DNA of 64,000 bases, taken from Lasiosphaeria ovina. Lineage: Eukaryota > Ascomycota > Sordariomycetes > Sordariales > Lasiosphaeriaceae. Under the pieces are notes generated by a model, which ran no database searches, had not been told where the DNA came from, and saw only the letters and a program-made list of their open reading frames with translations. Position numbers and translations under genes: made by a program. Below, piece by piece: positions 13,153 through 23,677 of the stretch. The DNA lies in assembly GCA_033439765.1 (NCBI GenBank), contig JAULSN010000010.1:248001-312000 (forward strand), given 5' to 3'. Within the stretch, counting starts at the first letter, position 1. Every line of letters starts with the position of its first letter.

Positions 13153-14511
13153 CTACGGTGCAGCCTTGTAGTCCACCTCGCCGGCCGGACCAATGACTCC
13201 CACGCGGTGGTAGTACGTCCTGGCGCGGACGTAGGGGTCGAGCTTCCAGAAGCTCTCCCGGAGCTGGCCAGCGAGCTCATCGCGGCGTGCAGCAGCCAGC
13301 TTGCGCCTGCTTGCGTCGGCCTCGGCTTCGGCACGGGCATTGACGTCGGCTAACGGCGGCGCAGCCCGATCTTCCTGCGTGGCGCTGGCGCCGGCGCCGG
13401 CCCACTCGGCCGACAGCTGCTCGAAGCGGCGGACCAGGACGTCGCGCTCGGCGCGCACGGCGTCCTTCTTCTCGGAGCGCATGCGGTCGTTCTCGCCCGC
13501 GTCGGCCGCCGCCACGTACGTGTACTCCCACGCGTCCTGCCCGCCGTAGCACCGCTGCAGGTTCTCGGGCGCGATGAAGCGCGCCAGCTCGCCGTTGCCG
13601 TGCGTGAAGTTAATCTTGGCCGCGATAACCGGGTCCAGCCACGGCCGGATCATCTTCCAGATGCCTGTGTTTAGCGCCCCCCGCGGTGGGTTTGCAGTTT
13701 AGATGCGTGCGTTAAGCAAGGGGGTGGATGGACGGAGAGCGGGAAATCATGACGAACCCCAAAAGATGAACGGCGCGTTGTGCACGAGCACCACGCCGAG
13801 GTACTCTGGATATCTGGCCTCAAAGACCTGGACGAGGAACTTGACGACGGGGAAGTCCATGTTGCGGAGGCCGAACCCGGTCAGGTCGAAGATGAGGCAC
13901 GACTTCTCGTGGGGGTGCCGCATCATGGTGCGCATGGTCTCGATGTTGTGCAGCACGAATCTCTCCATGACCTCGGGCGGCTGCAGCTTGGGGTCATGCA
14001 GGCGGACCTTGATGACGAAGACGGGGCGGCGCTCGCGGTCGAAGCCGCGGACGTACGACTTGGCTGACCGGTACTGCGCCATGAAGGCCTTGTCGTCTGG
14101 GGACGGCGCCGCCGCCAGTGCGACGCTCTCCCCCCGGCGCACCACGCCCTCGTCGATCTGGTGCTCGTGCCGCCACCTGATGGCCGATGCCAGCATCGCC
14201 ACCGACTTCTCCACGTCCCACTTGCGCGCCCGCAGGAACCGAAGCACCAGCACGTCCGGGTGGTCGGCGAGGATGAAGTTCCACAGCCGCTGCCGGAACT
14301 CAGCCGGCGACAGACTGCCGAGGTGCTGCTGGAACTCGTGGCTTCGGTCTGGTATGTCATCTCCAAGGCTTCCAAGGCCCTCCTCAACGCCGCTCAGCCG
14401 GAGGAGGTGCACCCATGCCTCTTGCAGCTTGTGTTCTTCGTCGACTGTCAGGTTGCCCAGATAGCCAGGCTCGACGGGGACCGAGTCTTGAGACATGTTG
14501 ATTTCCGACAT
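13153..14511 (-). CDS. Sec14-like CRAL-TRIO lipid-binding protein
   Basis: Two exons (14511-13758 and 13664-13153) are joined by an intron at 13665-13757 (donor GTTCGT, acceptor CACAG), giving 421 residues. Residues about 20-110 form the CRAL-TRIO N-terminal helical region (VLRFLRARKWDVEKSVAML). The lipid-binding domain follows, with FDLTGFGLRNMDFP, then ARYPEYLGVVLVHNAPFIF, a hallmark Sec14 segment. The splice rebuilds the usual FIFWGIWKMIRPWLDP and then the domain end, with a YGGxDAWEY motif. The C-terminal 120 residues are charged, Ala/Arg/Glu-rich and likely helical. Family members move phosphatidylinositol or phosphatidylcholine between membranes. The first in-frame Met is at 14511; a second (14496) is possible. 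It appears intact. Confidence 0.88.
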
Positions 14512-15414
14512 TGGCCTGTTTCAACGGTGGCCAATGTCGATTCCAAATTCCCGGGGCCGAACACAGCACCCGCCGTTTAAGACCTCGGTGAAGCGTCTCC
14601 GAGATATTAATCAGATGCGTAATTATCGCCAGCAACGTGCGTCAGTGAGGCACGGCTGGCGGTCTGGCCTCGTCTCCTGAGCGTATTGTAGTCTGAGCAC
14701 TATCATTCGTGATCATTAATGTTCCCAAAATGGCAGTTTATCATCTGGGAAGGAGTTTAATCTGTGGGGGTGCTGACCACCTACTTCCGCCTTGGGCTAG
14801 TGCAGTCAGCCCGACAGAGACTAGCATGAGCGTTTTCACCGACTTTTTGCAGTCGGGAACAGAGACCGAGCAGAAGTATACGATGCAGCCTATAAAAGGT
14901 GTCTGGTGGTGTTGACGTCGTACGTGACATCAGCGCTTGATGTGTGGAAGAATCCGATGTCGAGACCGACCGATAGTCAGCAGAGTCTTGCCGAGCCGGG
15001 AGCCTCGGAAAGCAGCCCCAAATTCGGATATTGGCGCCTCCCGGACCAACACGCGGCCTAGCTCCGGACCCCGCACGCGCGGCGAGGATCTACGCCACTA
15101 AACGGCGGGGTGCCCTTGTGAGCAGTGGGCGTTGTGGGCTCGGTGTTAGGGTTGTTCCCGAGGCCGACACGATCCACGAAAACACGGCTTTCACCAATTG
15201 TCCTCACGTCGTTACAATAAGAGCTCATTTGTGATCTAATTAGGTGTAGTGTCATTGGAATGGTTTCTTGCCGTGTTTTCGATTATATCCAAATATGGAG
15301 CCGAGAGTGTGAGTGCAGGTCAAATGCAACATCATCACAGCTACTCCGTAACATGACGCCGTCGAAATCAGGAGGTCTGTAAACAGTAAACACAACCGAG
15401 TCCACCACGCAATT
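14512..15414. other. Intergenic, 0.9 kb
   Basis: Contains the upstream region of the Sec14-like gene and the downstream side of the monooxygenase pseudogene. A TATAAAAG sequence occurs near 14890, but it is on the + strand with no convincing gene behind it. Confidence 0.5.
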
Positions 15415-16388
15415 TCACATAAACTCCAAGTCCTTCGATACGCTCTCCCACTTGGCAACTGCCATGTCCCTTAAGCAGTTTGCCTTTGGGCTCCAGACGC
15501 CATCGCCGCCCTTAGGCAGTACGTCCCTGATATTCTTAAGATACGTCGACGTGAGGCTCATCATGGGCCTGTCGGCCATAGTCCCTGCCACGGGAACGCG
15601 CGGCACGACGACGGCGGTTATCAGCCGCTCCATCTTGGCTAGGACGCGCACGAACAGGCGCGCGCTGACGTCCACGACGCCGTCTCGTAGCCCGTCAGGA
15701 ACACCAGGTTGGGCACGTCCTGCAGCATGGTCGCGCGCCACGCGAACTTGTCGGCCCAGCTGGAGCGCTGCCCGTCGACCGCAAAGTCGATGCCGCCGCC
15801 GAACCGCAGCTTAAGCCCCGTCGCCGTGACGATGGCGTACGGGTGCAGCGCTAGGCCCGACTCGAGCTGAAACTTTCGATGCCCGGAATCACCGTCTCGA
15901 GAGGCTTCTCATAGTCGTAGCAGCCAGTGCCAAGCAGTAAAATCCGTGAGCGGAAGACGGCGGCCCGGTCTTGTCCAGACACGACAACCCGAAGCTCCTA
16001 GTTTTTTCCTCTGAGAAATCCAGTTCGCAGACAGGACTCTGTGGCGGTATAGGATGTGATGATCGATGCCCCGAGACTGGGCTGCCTGTGTAATGTAGCT
16101 CTTGAGCCAATCGCCAGACGCGAGCGTCGTCCCGTGCATCCAGGGGCTCCAGGGAAAGCCAAAGGTAAATATGTCCGAGTCTGACCGGATGCCGGGATAG
16201 CGGAACAAGTCCCAGGTACCACCAAGCGAGTCTCGGTTTTCGAAGATGGCGTAGCTCATCTCGGTAGGGCCTTCGGTCTGGATGCGGTAGGCGGCGTTGA
16301 TTCCGGCACCGACGATGATGGTGTCAAAATACGTGGCACCGTTGTCCTTTCCATTGGTGAGGCCTGTGCCGTATGTAATGGTAGCCAT
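15415..16388 (-). pseudogene. Flavin-containing (Baeyer-Villiger-type) monooxygenase, degenerate
   Basis: The N-terminus from 16388 shows a Rossmann FAD-binding start (DTIIVGAGI) and the family signature GGTWDLFRYPGIRSDSD, then FGFPW. After about residue 130 the frame shifts. The correct sense (ELRVVVSGQDRA, then GTGCYDYEKPL and TVIPGI) continues in another frame directly behind a TAG at 15998-16000, where family members have Trp. About 180 residues, including the NADP-binding part, are missing. The C-terminal part then resumes (LHPYAIVTATGLKLRFGG, WADKFAWRATMLQDVPN) and after one more frameshift ends SARLFVRVLAKMERL and so on at 15415. Family enzymes oxidise ketones or soft nucleophiles with FAD, NADPH and O2. 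This copy cannot be functional. At least two frameshifts, one stop and one large deletion are visible. Confidence 0.85.
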
Positions 16389-17026
16389 GGCGATGGGAGG
16401 AGCAGATTACGACAAAACCGATGTGACGAGCTTTATCCGGCACGGATATGTTTTGTCTGACTGAGATTTGTTTCCGCTTTCAGTATCACTGGAGGCTGAA
16501 GATGAGCATTGTCGAACCTTCACATAATCGCAAAAATACCGTCTCCTAGGCCCTTTCCTTTCCCAGATGCCACTCGGAAGCTGGTCCCACAATAGAGTGA
16601 TCGGCGATCGGTGATGATCGAGAGCTAAACTCAATGTCCACCTCGACCATATTTCTAGCGTGCACACTTTGGGTGGATAATGAGTGCATCTGACATGGAG
16701 AGCTGCCACATTTGTCAAGGCTTGCGAGGCAGCCTCCCTTCGTGAGCTAAAGTTTATCAGTCACAAGCTTCTTGCTCCACGTTGCGAGCTGCATTGCAAA
16801 GTCGCACTTGGGACCAGTTGACAGTTGACAGGTTGACGCCAGTTTAACGGATTGACGAGCGGTGGACAGCATCACGTCACATTTGCCGTGGATTCACTCT
16901 TTGGGGTCAGAAAGTCCAGTTCGAGGACAGCAAGCAACTCTGATAGGCGCGAGGTGCATCAAGCATTAATTAATTCTGCCAAAAAGCAAAGCAGAGTAAA
17001 TACAGATAAACGCAATGGCACTTCAG
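16389..17026. other. Intergenic, 0.6 kb
   Basis: Upstream region of the monooxygenase pseudogene and downstream region of the alpha/beta hydrolase gene. No gene or structure recognised. Confidence 0.5.
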
Positions 17027-18241
17027 TTAACTAACGCGTAGCTGCAAGTCTGTCGCGGCCGATAGAAACGCCCGGGCGTCGCGGGCCGCAGCCTCGGCCG
17101 CACGGGCGAACCCGATCTTGGGCCCCAGCAGAATAATGTCGTGCGAGCAGCCCTTGGAGACGACCAGGTGGACGTTCCAGCCAATGTCCCCGTAGCGCTC
17201 GGAAAAGAGCTTGATGTCGTCGTACAGCACCTCGCGCTCGCCGGCGTGCACAAACATGGGCACGTCGGCGGCGAGCTTGAACGGGTGGAGCAGCGGCGCC
17301 AGCCACGGGCCCCCTGCGTCGACGGCACCGTACCCCGAGACGGTCGCCGCGCCCCACCGCCCAAACTCGCGGTGCAGGTAGTCGGTGGCGTAGTTGGGCG
17401 ACGCGCGCATGTCGAGCCGCAGCGCCCCGCCGACATCGACCCACGGCGACCACAGCGCGACGGCGCCGGGAGGCGGCACCGCCGCCGCACCCAGTACCTC
17501 GCTCCCATCGCCGGCTCCCTCGCCGTGCTCGTGCATGTACCGCAGCAGCCCCAACACGACGTTGGCGCCGGCCGAGTCGCCCGACAGGATGATCTGGCGC
17601 GCCGGGATGCCCTTGTCGCGCACCAGGCAGAGGTACGCCGTCAGGGCGTCCTGCAGCGCGGCCGGGAAGCGGTTCGCCCGGCCGCCGCTCGAGAGGCGGT
17701 ACTGCGGCGTGCACACGTGCGTGCAGCCGAGGTGCCGCAGGAACGTCTTGGCCAGGTACCCCGTGTCCTTGTCGCGGCCGCTGCCGATGGCGTAGCCGCC
17801 GCCGTGCAAGTGCAGCGCCACGACGACGTCGGGCCCCACGAGTGTGGCGGGGGGCGGCCGCGCCGGCGTCCACGTCGCGCCGAGGTCTGTGGGCTGGACG
17901 GCCGCGTCGACCAGCACGCCCTTGTACTGCTTGCGCGGGCGCGGGCGCATGACCTCGAAGCGGTTCCCTTCGCGCCCCGGCTGCAACGTCAGCCGGTCGC
18001 CGGAGCCCGTCAGGGACCAGCAGAGCAGGAGCAGGCGGACGAGGCGCGTGCGGGCTGCCTGGCTGAACGACCACTCCCGTGTGGGCCGCGTCCACGGCGG
18101 CACGCATAGAAGAATGTTGAAGACGAAGTGCGAAAGCAGCAGGGGGCTGACCAGCAGCGCGTAAAAGTAGGTGGAGAGGATTCCGAAACGCGCTGCAAGA
18201 CTCGTTGCGGGCCTTGCCCGTGGAGCGTGGGTTTCCGCCAT
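17027..18241 (-). CDS. HSL-family alpha/beta hydrolase with N-terminal membrane anchor
   Basis: I chose the Met at 18241 (context CAGCATGGC, 404 residues). The frame is open to another Met at 18376, but those 45 extra residues are His/Pro/Thr-rich and look like leader sequence. A hydrophobic segment near residues 15-50 (FYALLVSPLLLSHFVF) is a likely membrane anchor. The catalytic parts of the hormone-sensitive-lipase group are present: LHLHGGGY (oxyanion HGGG), LSGDSAGAN (nucleophile Ser in GDSAG), an acidic EREVLYDD block, and GCSHD with the catalytic His near the C-terminus. The enzyme should hydrolyse carboxylic or acetyl esters; fungal relatives occur both as housekeeping esterases and in metabolite clusters. 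The substrate is unknown. The gene is intact and single-exon, with very GC-rich third positions. Confidence 0.85.
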   Translation of the reverse strand: MAETHAPRARPATSLAARFGILSTYFYALLVSPLLLSHFVFNILLCVPPWTRPTREWSFSQAARTRLVRLLLLCWSLTGSGDRLTLQPGREGNRFEVMRPRPRKQYKGVLVDAAVQPTDLGATWTPARPPPATLVGPDVVVALHLHGGGYAIGSGRDKDTGYLAKTFLRHLGCTHVCTPQYRLSSGGRANRFPAALQDALTAYLCLVRDKGIPARQIILSGDSAGANVVLGLLRYMHEHGEGAGDGSEVLGAAAVPPPGAVALWSPWVDVGGALRLDMRASPNYATDYLHREFGRWGAATVSGYGAVDAGGPWLAPLLHPFKLAADVPMFVHAGEREVLYDDIKLFSERYGDIGWNVHLVVSKGCSHDIILLGPKIGFARAAEAAARDARAFLSAATDLQLRVS

Positions 18242-18986
18242 GCTGGTGATGCCTTGCGGTGCTGCGGCGGACGCCTGTGGTGCAGCCGTCGTGTGGATAT
18301 AGATGTATGGATCTGTCTGATGATTGTGGTCGTGATGACGGGCGGGTGATGGGTGTGTTGTGTGAAACGGGTCCATGCGCAGCTAAGAGATACCCCATGG
18401 CTTTGCCTCTACGTCTCCCATGATTGGTGAGCTTCGAGGCGAGGATCTCGGACTTTGGGTGGCGGGGAACAGGATACGCGGGCGGGTCCTGGTCTTGGAT
18501 GCCAAGGATGCTCGATACGCGCTAGGCAGGCCATCTTCACGAGCACAAAGCCAGATGTTCGATGTGGGCCATGGTGATGTATTCCTATCCTGATTCCAAG
18601 GCGCTCTGAAGAAGTTGCTGGCCATCTTCAAGAGACGAGTCTCTGCATTCGAGCTAGACATCAGGGGGAAAGCATTTGCAAATGCCGTCTACTCCCGGGA
18701 GCGCACTAGAGCTGATTACCGCAGCACCGCAGCACCGCAGCACAGCATCTGCGGATCCTGCCAGCTGGAAATTATGGTTCCGCGTGTGCTCCGTACGGAG
18801 TTCGTGTAAGCTTAAAGCCTTGAATTGAACACATCTAGCTACCTAGTTTCTCGCGTGCTCCGAGCCAAACAACTTGGAGCACTTCTGTCATCTTTCTACC
18901 CAACAGAGACAGGTCGACTACGTACCCAGAATGCCGTTCCCCAACACACACCCGTCACGCATGAGTGGCTAGCCCACGGCTGCACC
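18242..18986. other. Intergenic, 0.75 kb
   Basis: Upstream region of the alpha/beta hydrolase and downstream region of the SDR gene, both on the minus strand. A short GCACCGCA triplication lies near 18720-18740. Nothing else is recognised. Confidence 0.5.
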
Positions 18987-20093
18987 CTAACGACGACGCC
19001 TCGGGGCCGTTCCCTTCCCGACAATGTCGCGCACAAACTCCTGGAGCCACGACGGCCAGGCTCTGATCCCAGCCAGGATCGTTGCAGAGCTCTGGATAAC
19101 CCGCTGAGCGCCCCTCCGGCTCTTGATCTGGTCAACAATCACATCCGCCACCTCGCCGCTCGTGAGCAGGCGGACTCCGCCCTTCTCTAGGCGGGCAGTC
19201 AAGTCCTGGATGAGAGGCGTCCTGACAAAGTTGGGGTGGACCACAGTCGTCAGGACGTCGGGCGCCTTGTAGTGGTGCTTGAGCTCGGAAGCGAGCGTCT
19301 CGTGGAAGGCCAGGGCCCCGGCCTTGGTCGCCGAGTAGTCGGCAGCCGTGGCCAGCGCGACGAAGGAGGCGATGCTCGCGACGGTTACCACGTGGCCCTT
19401 GTTTTGCTCGATCATGGACGGCAGGAACTGCTGCGTGGTGAACCACATGGAAATGAGGTTGACGCCGAAGATGGTGCGGAGGAACGCCGGGTCGGTCTTC
19501 AGAATGGGCTTGGGCTGAGCCACGCCGGCGTTGTTGACGAGGATGGACGGGTTGCCGAAATCGCTGCGGATGGCGTCGGCAGCGGCCGCGACGGACTCGG
19601 TGGACGTCACATCGCAGTGGTAGAAGCGGATGTTCGCATTCCCCTGCATATCCTTGGGCAGGTCCTGGATGTCCAGCACAGCCACGCGCACGCCAAGGGC
19701 CACAAGCTTCAGCGTGGTGTCCTTTCCGATGCCGCTAGCGCCGCCCGTGACCACGGCGATCTCCTTGGGCCAGTCCCACCCCTTAGCCGGACCCAAGCGC
19801 CACGAGTTGTGGGCCATGGTGCTCAGCGTCCTGTTCACCTTGCCGATGACGCCCAGGGCCACTACGACCTTCAGTACGGTCATGGCTGTCGAGGAATCAC
19901 CGGGCGTCACGCGTGACAGCAAAGCGCCAAGCTGCTCCGGGAGCTTCTCGAGGACCGAAGCGGCGGCATTGCGCAGAGTTTCGGGGTAATACGTAGCGCC
20001 AATAAGGAGAGGGCCTGAAAAGAAGGGCGAGAGGACGATGCCGCTCAGGCCTCCAAGCGGACCCAACAGCGGGGAGTGGACTGCGGAAGTCAT
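18987..20093 (-). CDS. Short-chain dehydrogenase/reductase (classical SDR, membrane-type)
   Basis: I start at the Met at 20093 (368 residues). The frame continues upstream to 20216, but those residues look like untranslated leader. After an N-terminal extension with hydrophobic stretches, the Rossmann core begins with VVTGGASGIGKD (TGxxxGIG). It continues with a D-I-Q acidic end of beta-2, CDVTS, ILVNNAGVAQP (NNAG), VASIAS, and the catalytic YSATK (Tyr and Lys, with Ser about 13 residues earlier). The acidic residue after beta-2 favours NAD(H). This arrangement is close to the SDR16C/retinol-dehydrogenase-like fungal group, which acts on lipophilic alcohols or ketones; the substrate is unknown. 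No introns are required and no defects are seen. It diverges from the broken Zn2Cys6 gene across a 730-bp gap. Confidence 0.9.
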   Translation of the reverse strand: MTSAVHSPLLGPLGGLSGIVLSPFFSGPLLIGATYYPETLRNAAASVLEKLPEQLGALLSRVTPGDSSTAMTVLKVVVALGVIGKVNRTLSTMAHNSWRLGPAKGWDWPKEIAVVTGGASGIGKDTTLKLVALGVRVAVLDIQDLPKDMQGNANIRFYHCDVTSTESVAAAADAIRSDFGNPSILVNNAGVAQPKPILKTDPAFLRTIFGVNLISMWFTTQQFLPSMIEQNKGHVVTVASIASFVALATAADYSATKAGALAFHETLASELKHHYKAPDVLTTVVHPNFVRTPLIQDLTARLEKGGVRLLTSGEVADVIVDQIKSRRGAQRVIQSSATILAGIRAWPSWLQEFVRDIVGKGTAPRRRR

Positions 20094-20822
20094 GATCGGG
20101 AGCCGTCCGGGTCGGAAGCGTGATCGGAATGGAGTCGGAAGCCGGAAGTCGCTACTTGGGTTGCAGCCGCCGGGTAATTGGGGCCACCGAGATGAAAGGG
20201 CCTTCACGTCTCGCAATGTTGATACCGCAAGCTGATGGGACCGCGATTCTTATCGTATTCGAGACTTATTGCGGGTTGCCGTTAGCTTCGTCCATGTTTC
20301 GACACGCTACTTTGCCAACTGCCAACACATTTCGGAAAACTTTTCTGACAAAAAGCCAGGCTCGGAGGATTTCGCAAGCTAAACCGATTTGGGCGTGCTG
20401 ACCCAGGCACCCAAGTGCCAACGAACCCCCAAATGAGCACATGGGTCAATCCCTGCAGAGAGGAACGTTCGAAACGAGCTCCCCTGGAAAGGAATTGGAG
20501 GAATTGGAGGTCTTCGACGTCACAAGCTCGCAGCAGGGAGCTGCAGATTCCCAGGCTACAGTAGCCGACCACAGCGGTCCGAACCCCGCTCGAAGCATGT
20601 CCACTGGAGCAGTGAGCAGTGTGGCAGGCTGCAGCTCGGGCGTCGTGCCTTGAGGTGATGTGACTGCCAAGGCAACGTGCCAGCCAAACTCCAAATTCCC
20701 ATCTGCTCTGCCCCGGATTTTCTCGACAGCGCCGTTGCGCCGGTGCTCCCTTGCAACCTAGTGTACTTCCTAGCTTGTCGCTGGCCGAATCCGCCCCGCG
20801 ACAGTGACCCAATTCGGAAAAG
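20094..20822. promoter_or_regulatory. Divergent intergenic region between SDR and regulator pseudogene
   Basis: This 0.73-kb region separates the start of the SDR gene (-) from the start of the broken Zn2Cys6 gene (+), so it should contain both promoters. I could not identify a specific operator; short CGG/CCG triplets typical of Zn2Cys6 sites occur, but they are common at this base composition. Confidence 0.4.
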
Positions 20823-22941
20823 ATGGTCTTTCCCGGTCGTTTCAGCACCGGCTGTCTGCGCTGCCGTCAGCGCAAAGTGAAGGTGAGACAGCGTGCTCGC
20901 CTGCTACTGGTCCGACAGAGGAAAGCTGCGGCTAAGAACAACCACCCGTGTCAACTGCGACGAGGCAAAGCCCACTTGCCGCCGTTGCGCTGTCTACGGC
21001 AAGCCATGCACCGGATACACGGACCAGTTCCACTTCAGGCACAGCCGGAACAAACCCGCCCCCGCCGCCGTTACCGTCACTCTTCCGGTAGCGGTCCCGG
21101 CGCAACTGGAATACAAGCAGGACCACGGCGCCAAGTCCCCCGAATAGAGCTTATAACGGAAACCAATTGACAATGTGGACCAATGGCGGCACCAACAACA
21201 AGCCGCCCGGAACCAAGGCCTGGTCCAATTCCATCGTGCGCGGCCCCGAGGCGTGCCACGAAGACGTCTCTCTCTTCTACTTTGTTCGTCGCCCCGTGTC
21301 ACCCAACCCGGCCGATGGCTTCCCCGGGCATTTGAGATTCCTGCCCGGCCTCTACGACTCCCACAGCAATGGTCTGCTCGAGACGGCAACCCTCAGCATC
21401 GCCCAGATGGCCGCCTACAACAAGTTCGGCGGTGAAAAATTCCGCGCCCAGTCATACAGGAACTACGGCCGAGCCATCCGCATGCTTCAGGGCATCATAG
21501 GGGCTGAAGAACACGCTACCGACGACAAAGTCATCGCCTCCATCTTGCTTCTCTGTACGCTCAAGGTACGCGTCGTCACCACCACCATCACCACTGTGAT
21601 CAGACCTCGCTCGCCGCCCGCATAGTTACTAACCCAGATCTGTACAGGACATCAGCGGCGAAGTATCGGTCGACCCCGGCGAACACGCGCCTGGCCTCTT
21701 CTACCTCGTAGAAAAGCGCGGCTCCGAGCAGATTGTAACAAGCAGGGGTGCTGAGCTCCTCTTCCTGGCCCTCATTCGCCTGGTGAGTGCCACACTGCCT
21801 GCTCCAAGCCCCAAGCCTCGGGCGTGCCGTCTGCAGCCAGACACTAACTGCGACCCGTCTCACTTTACAGCAAGTCCACTCTTTCTTGCACGAGAACGAC
21901 ACGTACGTCAACCCCAGCGCCATCGCAACGGTGTAGGGAGTCTTTGATCCTCCGCTACGTGCAATATGCATGATGTCGAGGACAATGTCACTACGCCACC
22001 GGTTACTCCCGTCCTTCGTGTCTCCCGAAATCCCGATAGGCCAAAGCGGCAGCGCCCTCTCGCAACCACAGTATGACCGGGCTGCCACCATCCACGGCTG
22101 TTTCGAGACACTCGAAGACTTCCACACCTGGGATGCCGAGGCTACGTCCTACTGGCAGAGCACGTTTGAGGGCCGCGGCGTGCCGACGGCCCTGGGCGAA
22201 GTCGCGTCGGGCATAGAACACTACGACCCAGAGACCGCGTGCACCGTCATCCTGATCCGGTCCGCGCGCCTGATCCTGCTGATGAGCATGATTGCGTACC
22301 ACAGCATGACAGCGGACCTTCAATTGTAGGGCTTTGACGTAGGCGGGCAGCAGCCGCAGCACGACGACGTGGACTCTGCAGCGGCAGCGGCAGCGGCAGC
22401 GGCAGCGGCGACGGCCGTACTGGCCCACTGCATCCCGACATTGGAGCAGGAGGCGGGCTTGGCGATTGACGATATCCTTGCGAGCCTGCCGTACGCTCTT
22501 GGCGACGTCGGGCCCGGCGGCACTCCGGGGTCGGTGCCCCACGACGGCGCGGCTGCCATCATCATCGTGCAGTCGATCAGGCTGGTGGCGTCGTGCGCGT
22601 GCTCGACAGCTGACCAGCTACGCAAAGCCACGGACGTGCTTGGGCGCATCAACGCCAGCATCGGCATCCGCGCGGCCCTCGGCGTCCCGGACGAGGCCCT
22701 CAACCGCACGCGGTGGGCGCACGAGCAGGAGTTTCTGCGGTCGAGGATGGCATCAACCAGACAGGGAAGCACGAGTTCGATTTCCAGTTTTAGTTTGAGC
22801 TCCAGCCTGGACACGAACGCGAGTCCGGTGTGGGAGAGCTCCTGGGCTCATCTTGAACCGATCTCGCCGCCCCAGTTCAAGCTCCCCGGTCAGGCTCAAA
22901 TTCTAGTTCCAGTGGTTGATTTCTCGAGTCCTACCAGCTAG
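20823..22941 (+). pseudogene. Zn2Cys6 transcription factor, inactivated
   Basis: The start (ATG 20823) encodes the first half of a binuclear cluster, CLRCRQRKVK. The second half (CDEAKPTCRRCAVYGKPC) follows behind a likely intron with a good donor (GTGAGA at 20883) but no AG directly before the expected TGC; the acceptor seems lost. Near 21143 the frame shifts by one base (TAG at 21145 in the old frame, NRAYNGNQLTMW in the new). Introns starting at about 21566 and 21783 are canonical, ending in ACAG before DISGEV and before QVHSFL. In-frame TAG codons at 21934-21936 and 22327-22329 interrupt the fungal-specific regulatory domain, which is otherwise continuous to 22941 (Ser-rich end). The result is a well-preserved regulator with at least four lesions. 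It lies next to a broken P450 and may once have regulated it. Confidence 0.82.
22378..22410 (+). repeat. Hexanucleotide GGCAGC microsatellite
   Basis: About five GGCAGC units inside the regulator pseudogene, encoding a run of alanines. Length-variable by nature. Confidence 0.75.
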
Positions 22942-23677
22942 GTACACCAATCTAATTCTAATGGGTTCCATCATGAAAAGCTGCCTGTTGTCGGCAGTTC
23001 GCTCGATGTTCCTATCGGCTTAGAGTCGGCCGTATTTTGTCCCGGCATTGTCTTGGATTGGCATGCCGCGAAGCCGCCGGCCATGATTGCAGGAATGTGG
23101 CGCTAGCGATCGCGCGGGATATCGATCGATTGACACGTAGTGAAAACGTTCTCTTTCGGCTTTAGATTGCGAGACCCTCGTTCGTGCGCTTGAGGAGTGG
23201 AAGTGTGTTCATTGAAGATCAGCAAGTACCTTGATTTACCCAAGATGCCAAAAATACAGCGCCACAGCCTCTGTGTGTGCCACTCCAGCAAGTGTTGCGG
23301 AGAGCGGCTGAGATGCGTCTCGGCGGACTCGCAGGCTAAGGATGCACTTTGCGACCTACTTCCGAGGGGTAGAGTTGTCCAAGCTGTCCCAACACGGAAA
23401 CTCTATTGTCGGTCCGTACTCACCTACTTGTGGCATATGGCAACGCAGACGCGCGTTCGATGAGTGACGTGAGGCTGCTGCTACTTCGTCGACGCTTGCA
23501 AAGACTTGACAGGCAACATCACCCCGCATCACAGGCATCTGGCCTTTTGAAAGCATCTTGAAAACTCGAAGCTGGACGAAGCAGTGTTGTCACCCTCATG
23601 TTTGTTCACAAAGAACTGTTTGCCGTCTTACACAGTCTACCGCATCACCGTTTCCTCGGCCCGGTGGTTTGCTCATA
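22942..23677. other. Intergenic, 0.7 kb
   Basis: Lies between the end of the regulator pseudogene and the start of the P450 pseudogene. No gene recognised. Confidence 0.5.

Noticed and set aside
17031..18398. Second long minus-strand frame overlapping the alpha/beta hydrolase.
   Set aside because: Arg/Ala-rich shadow frame; the catalytic motifs are all in the other frame.
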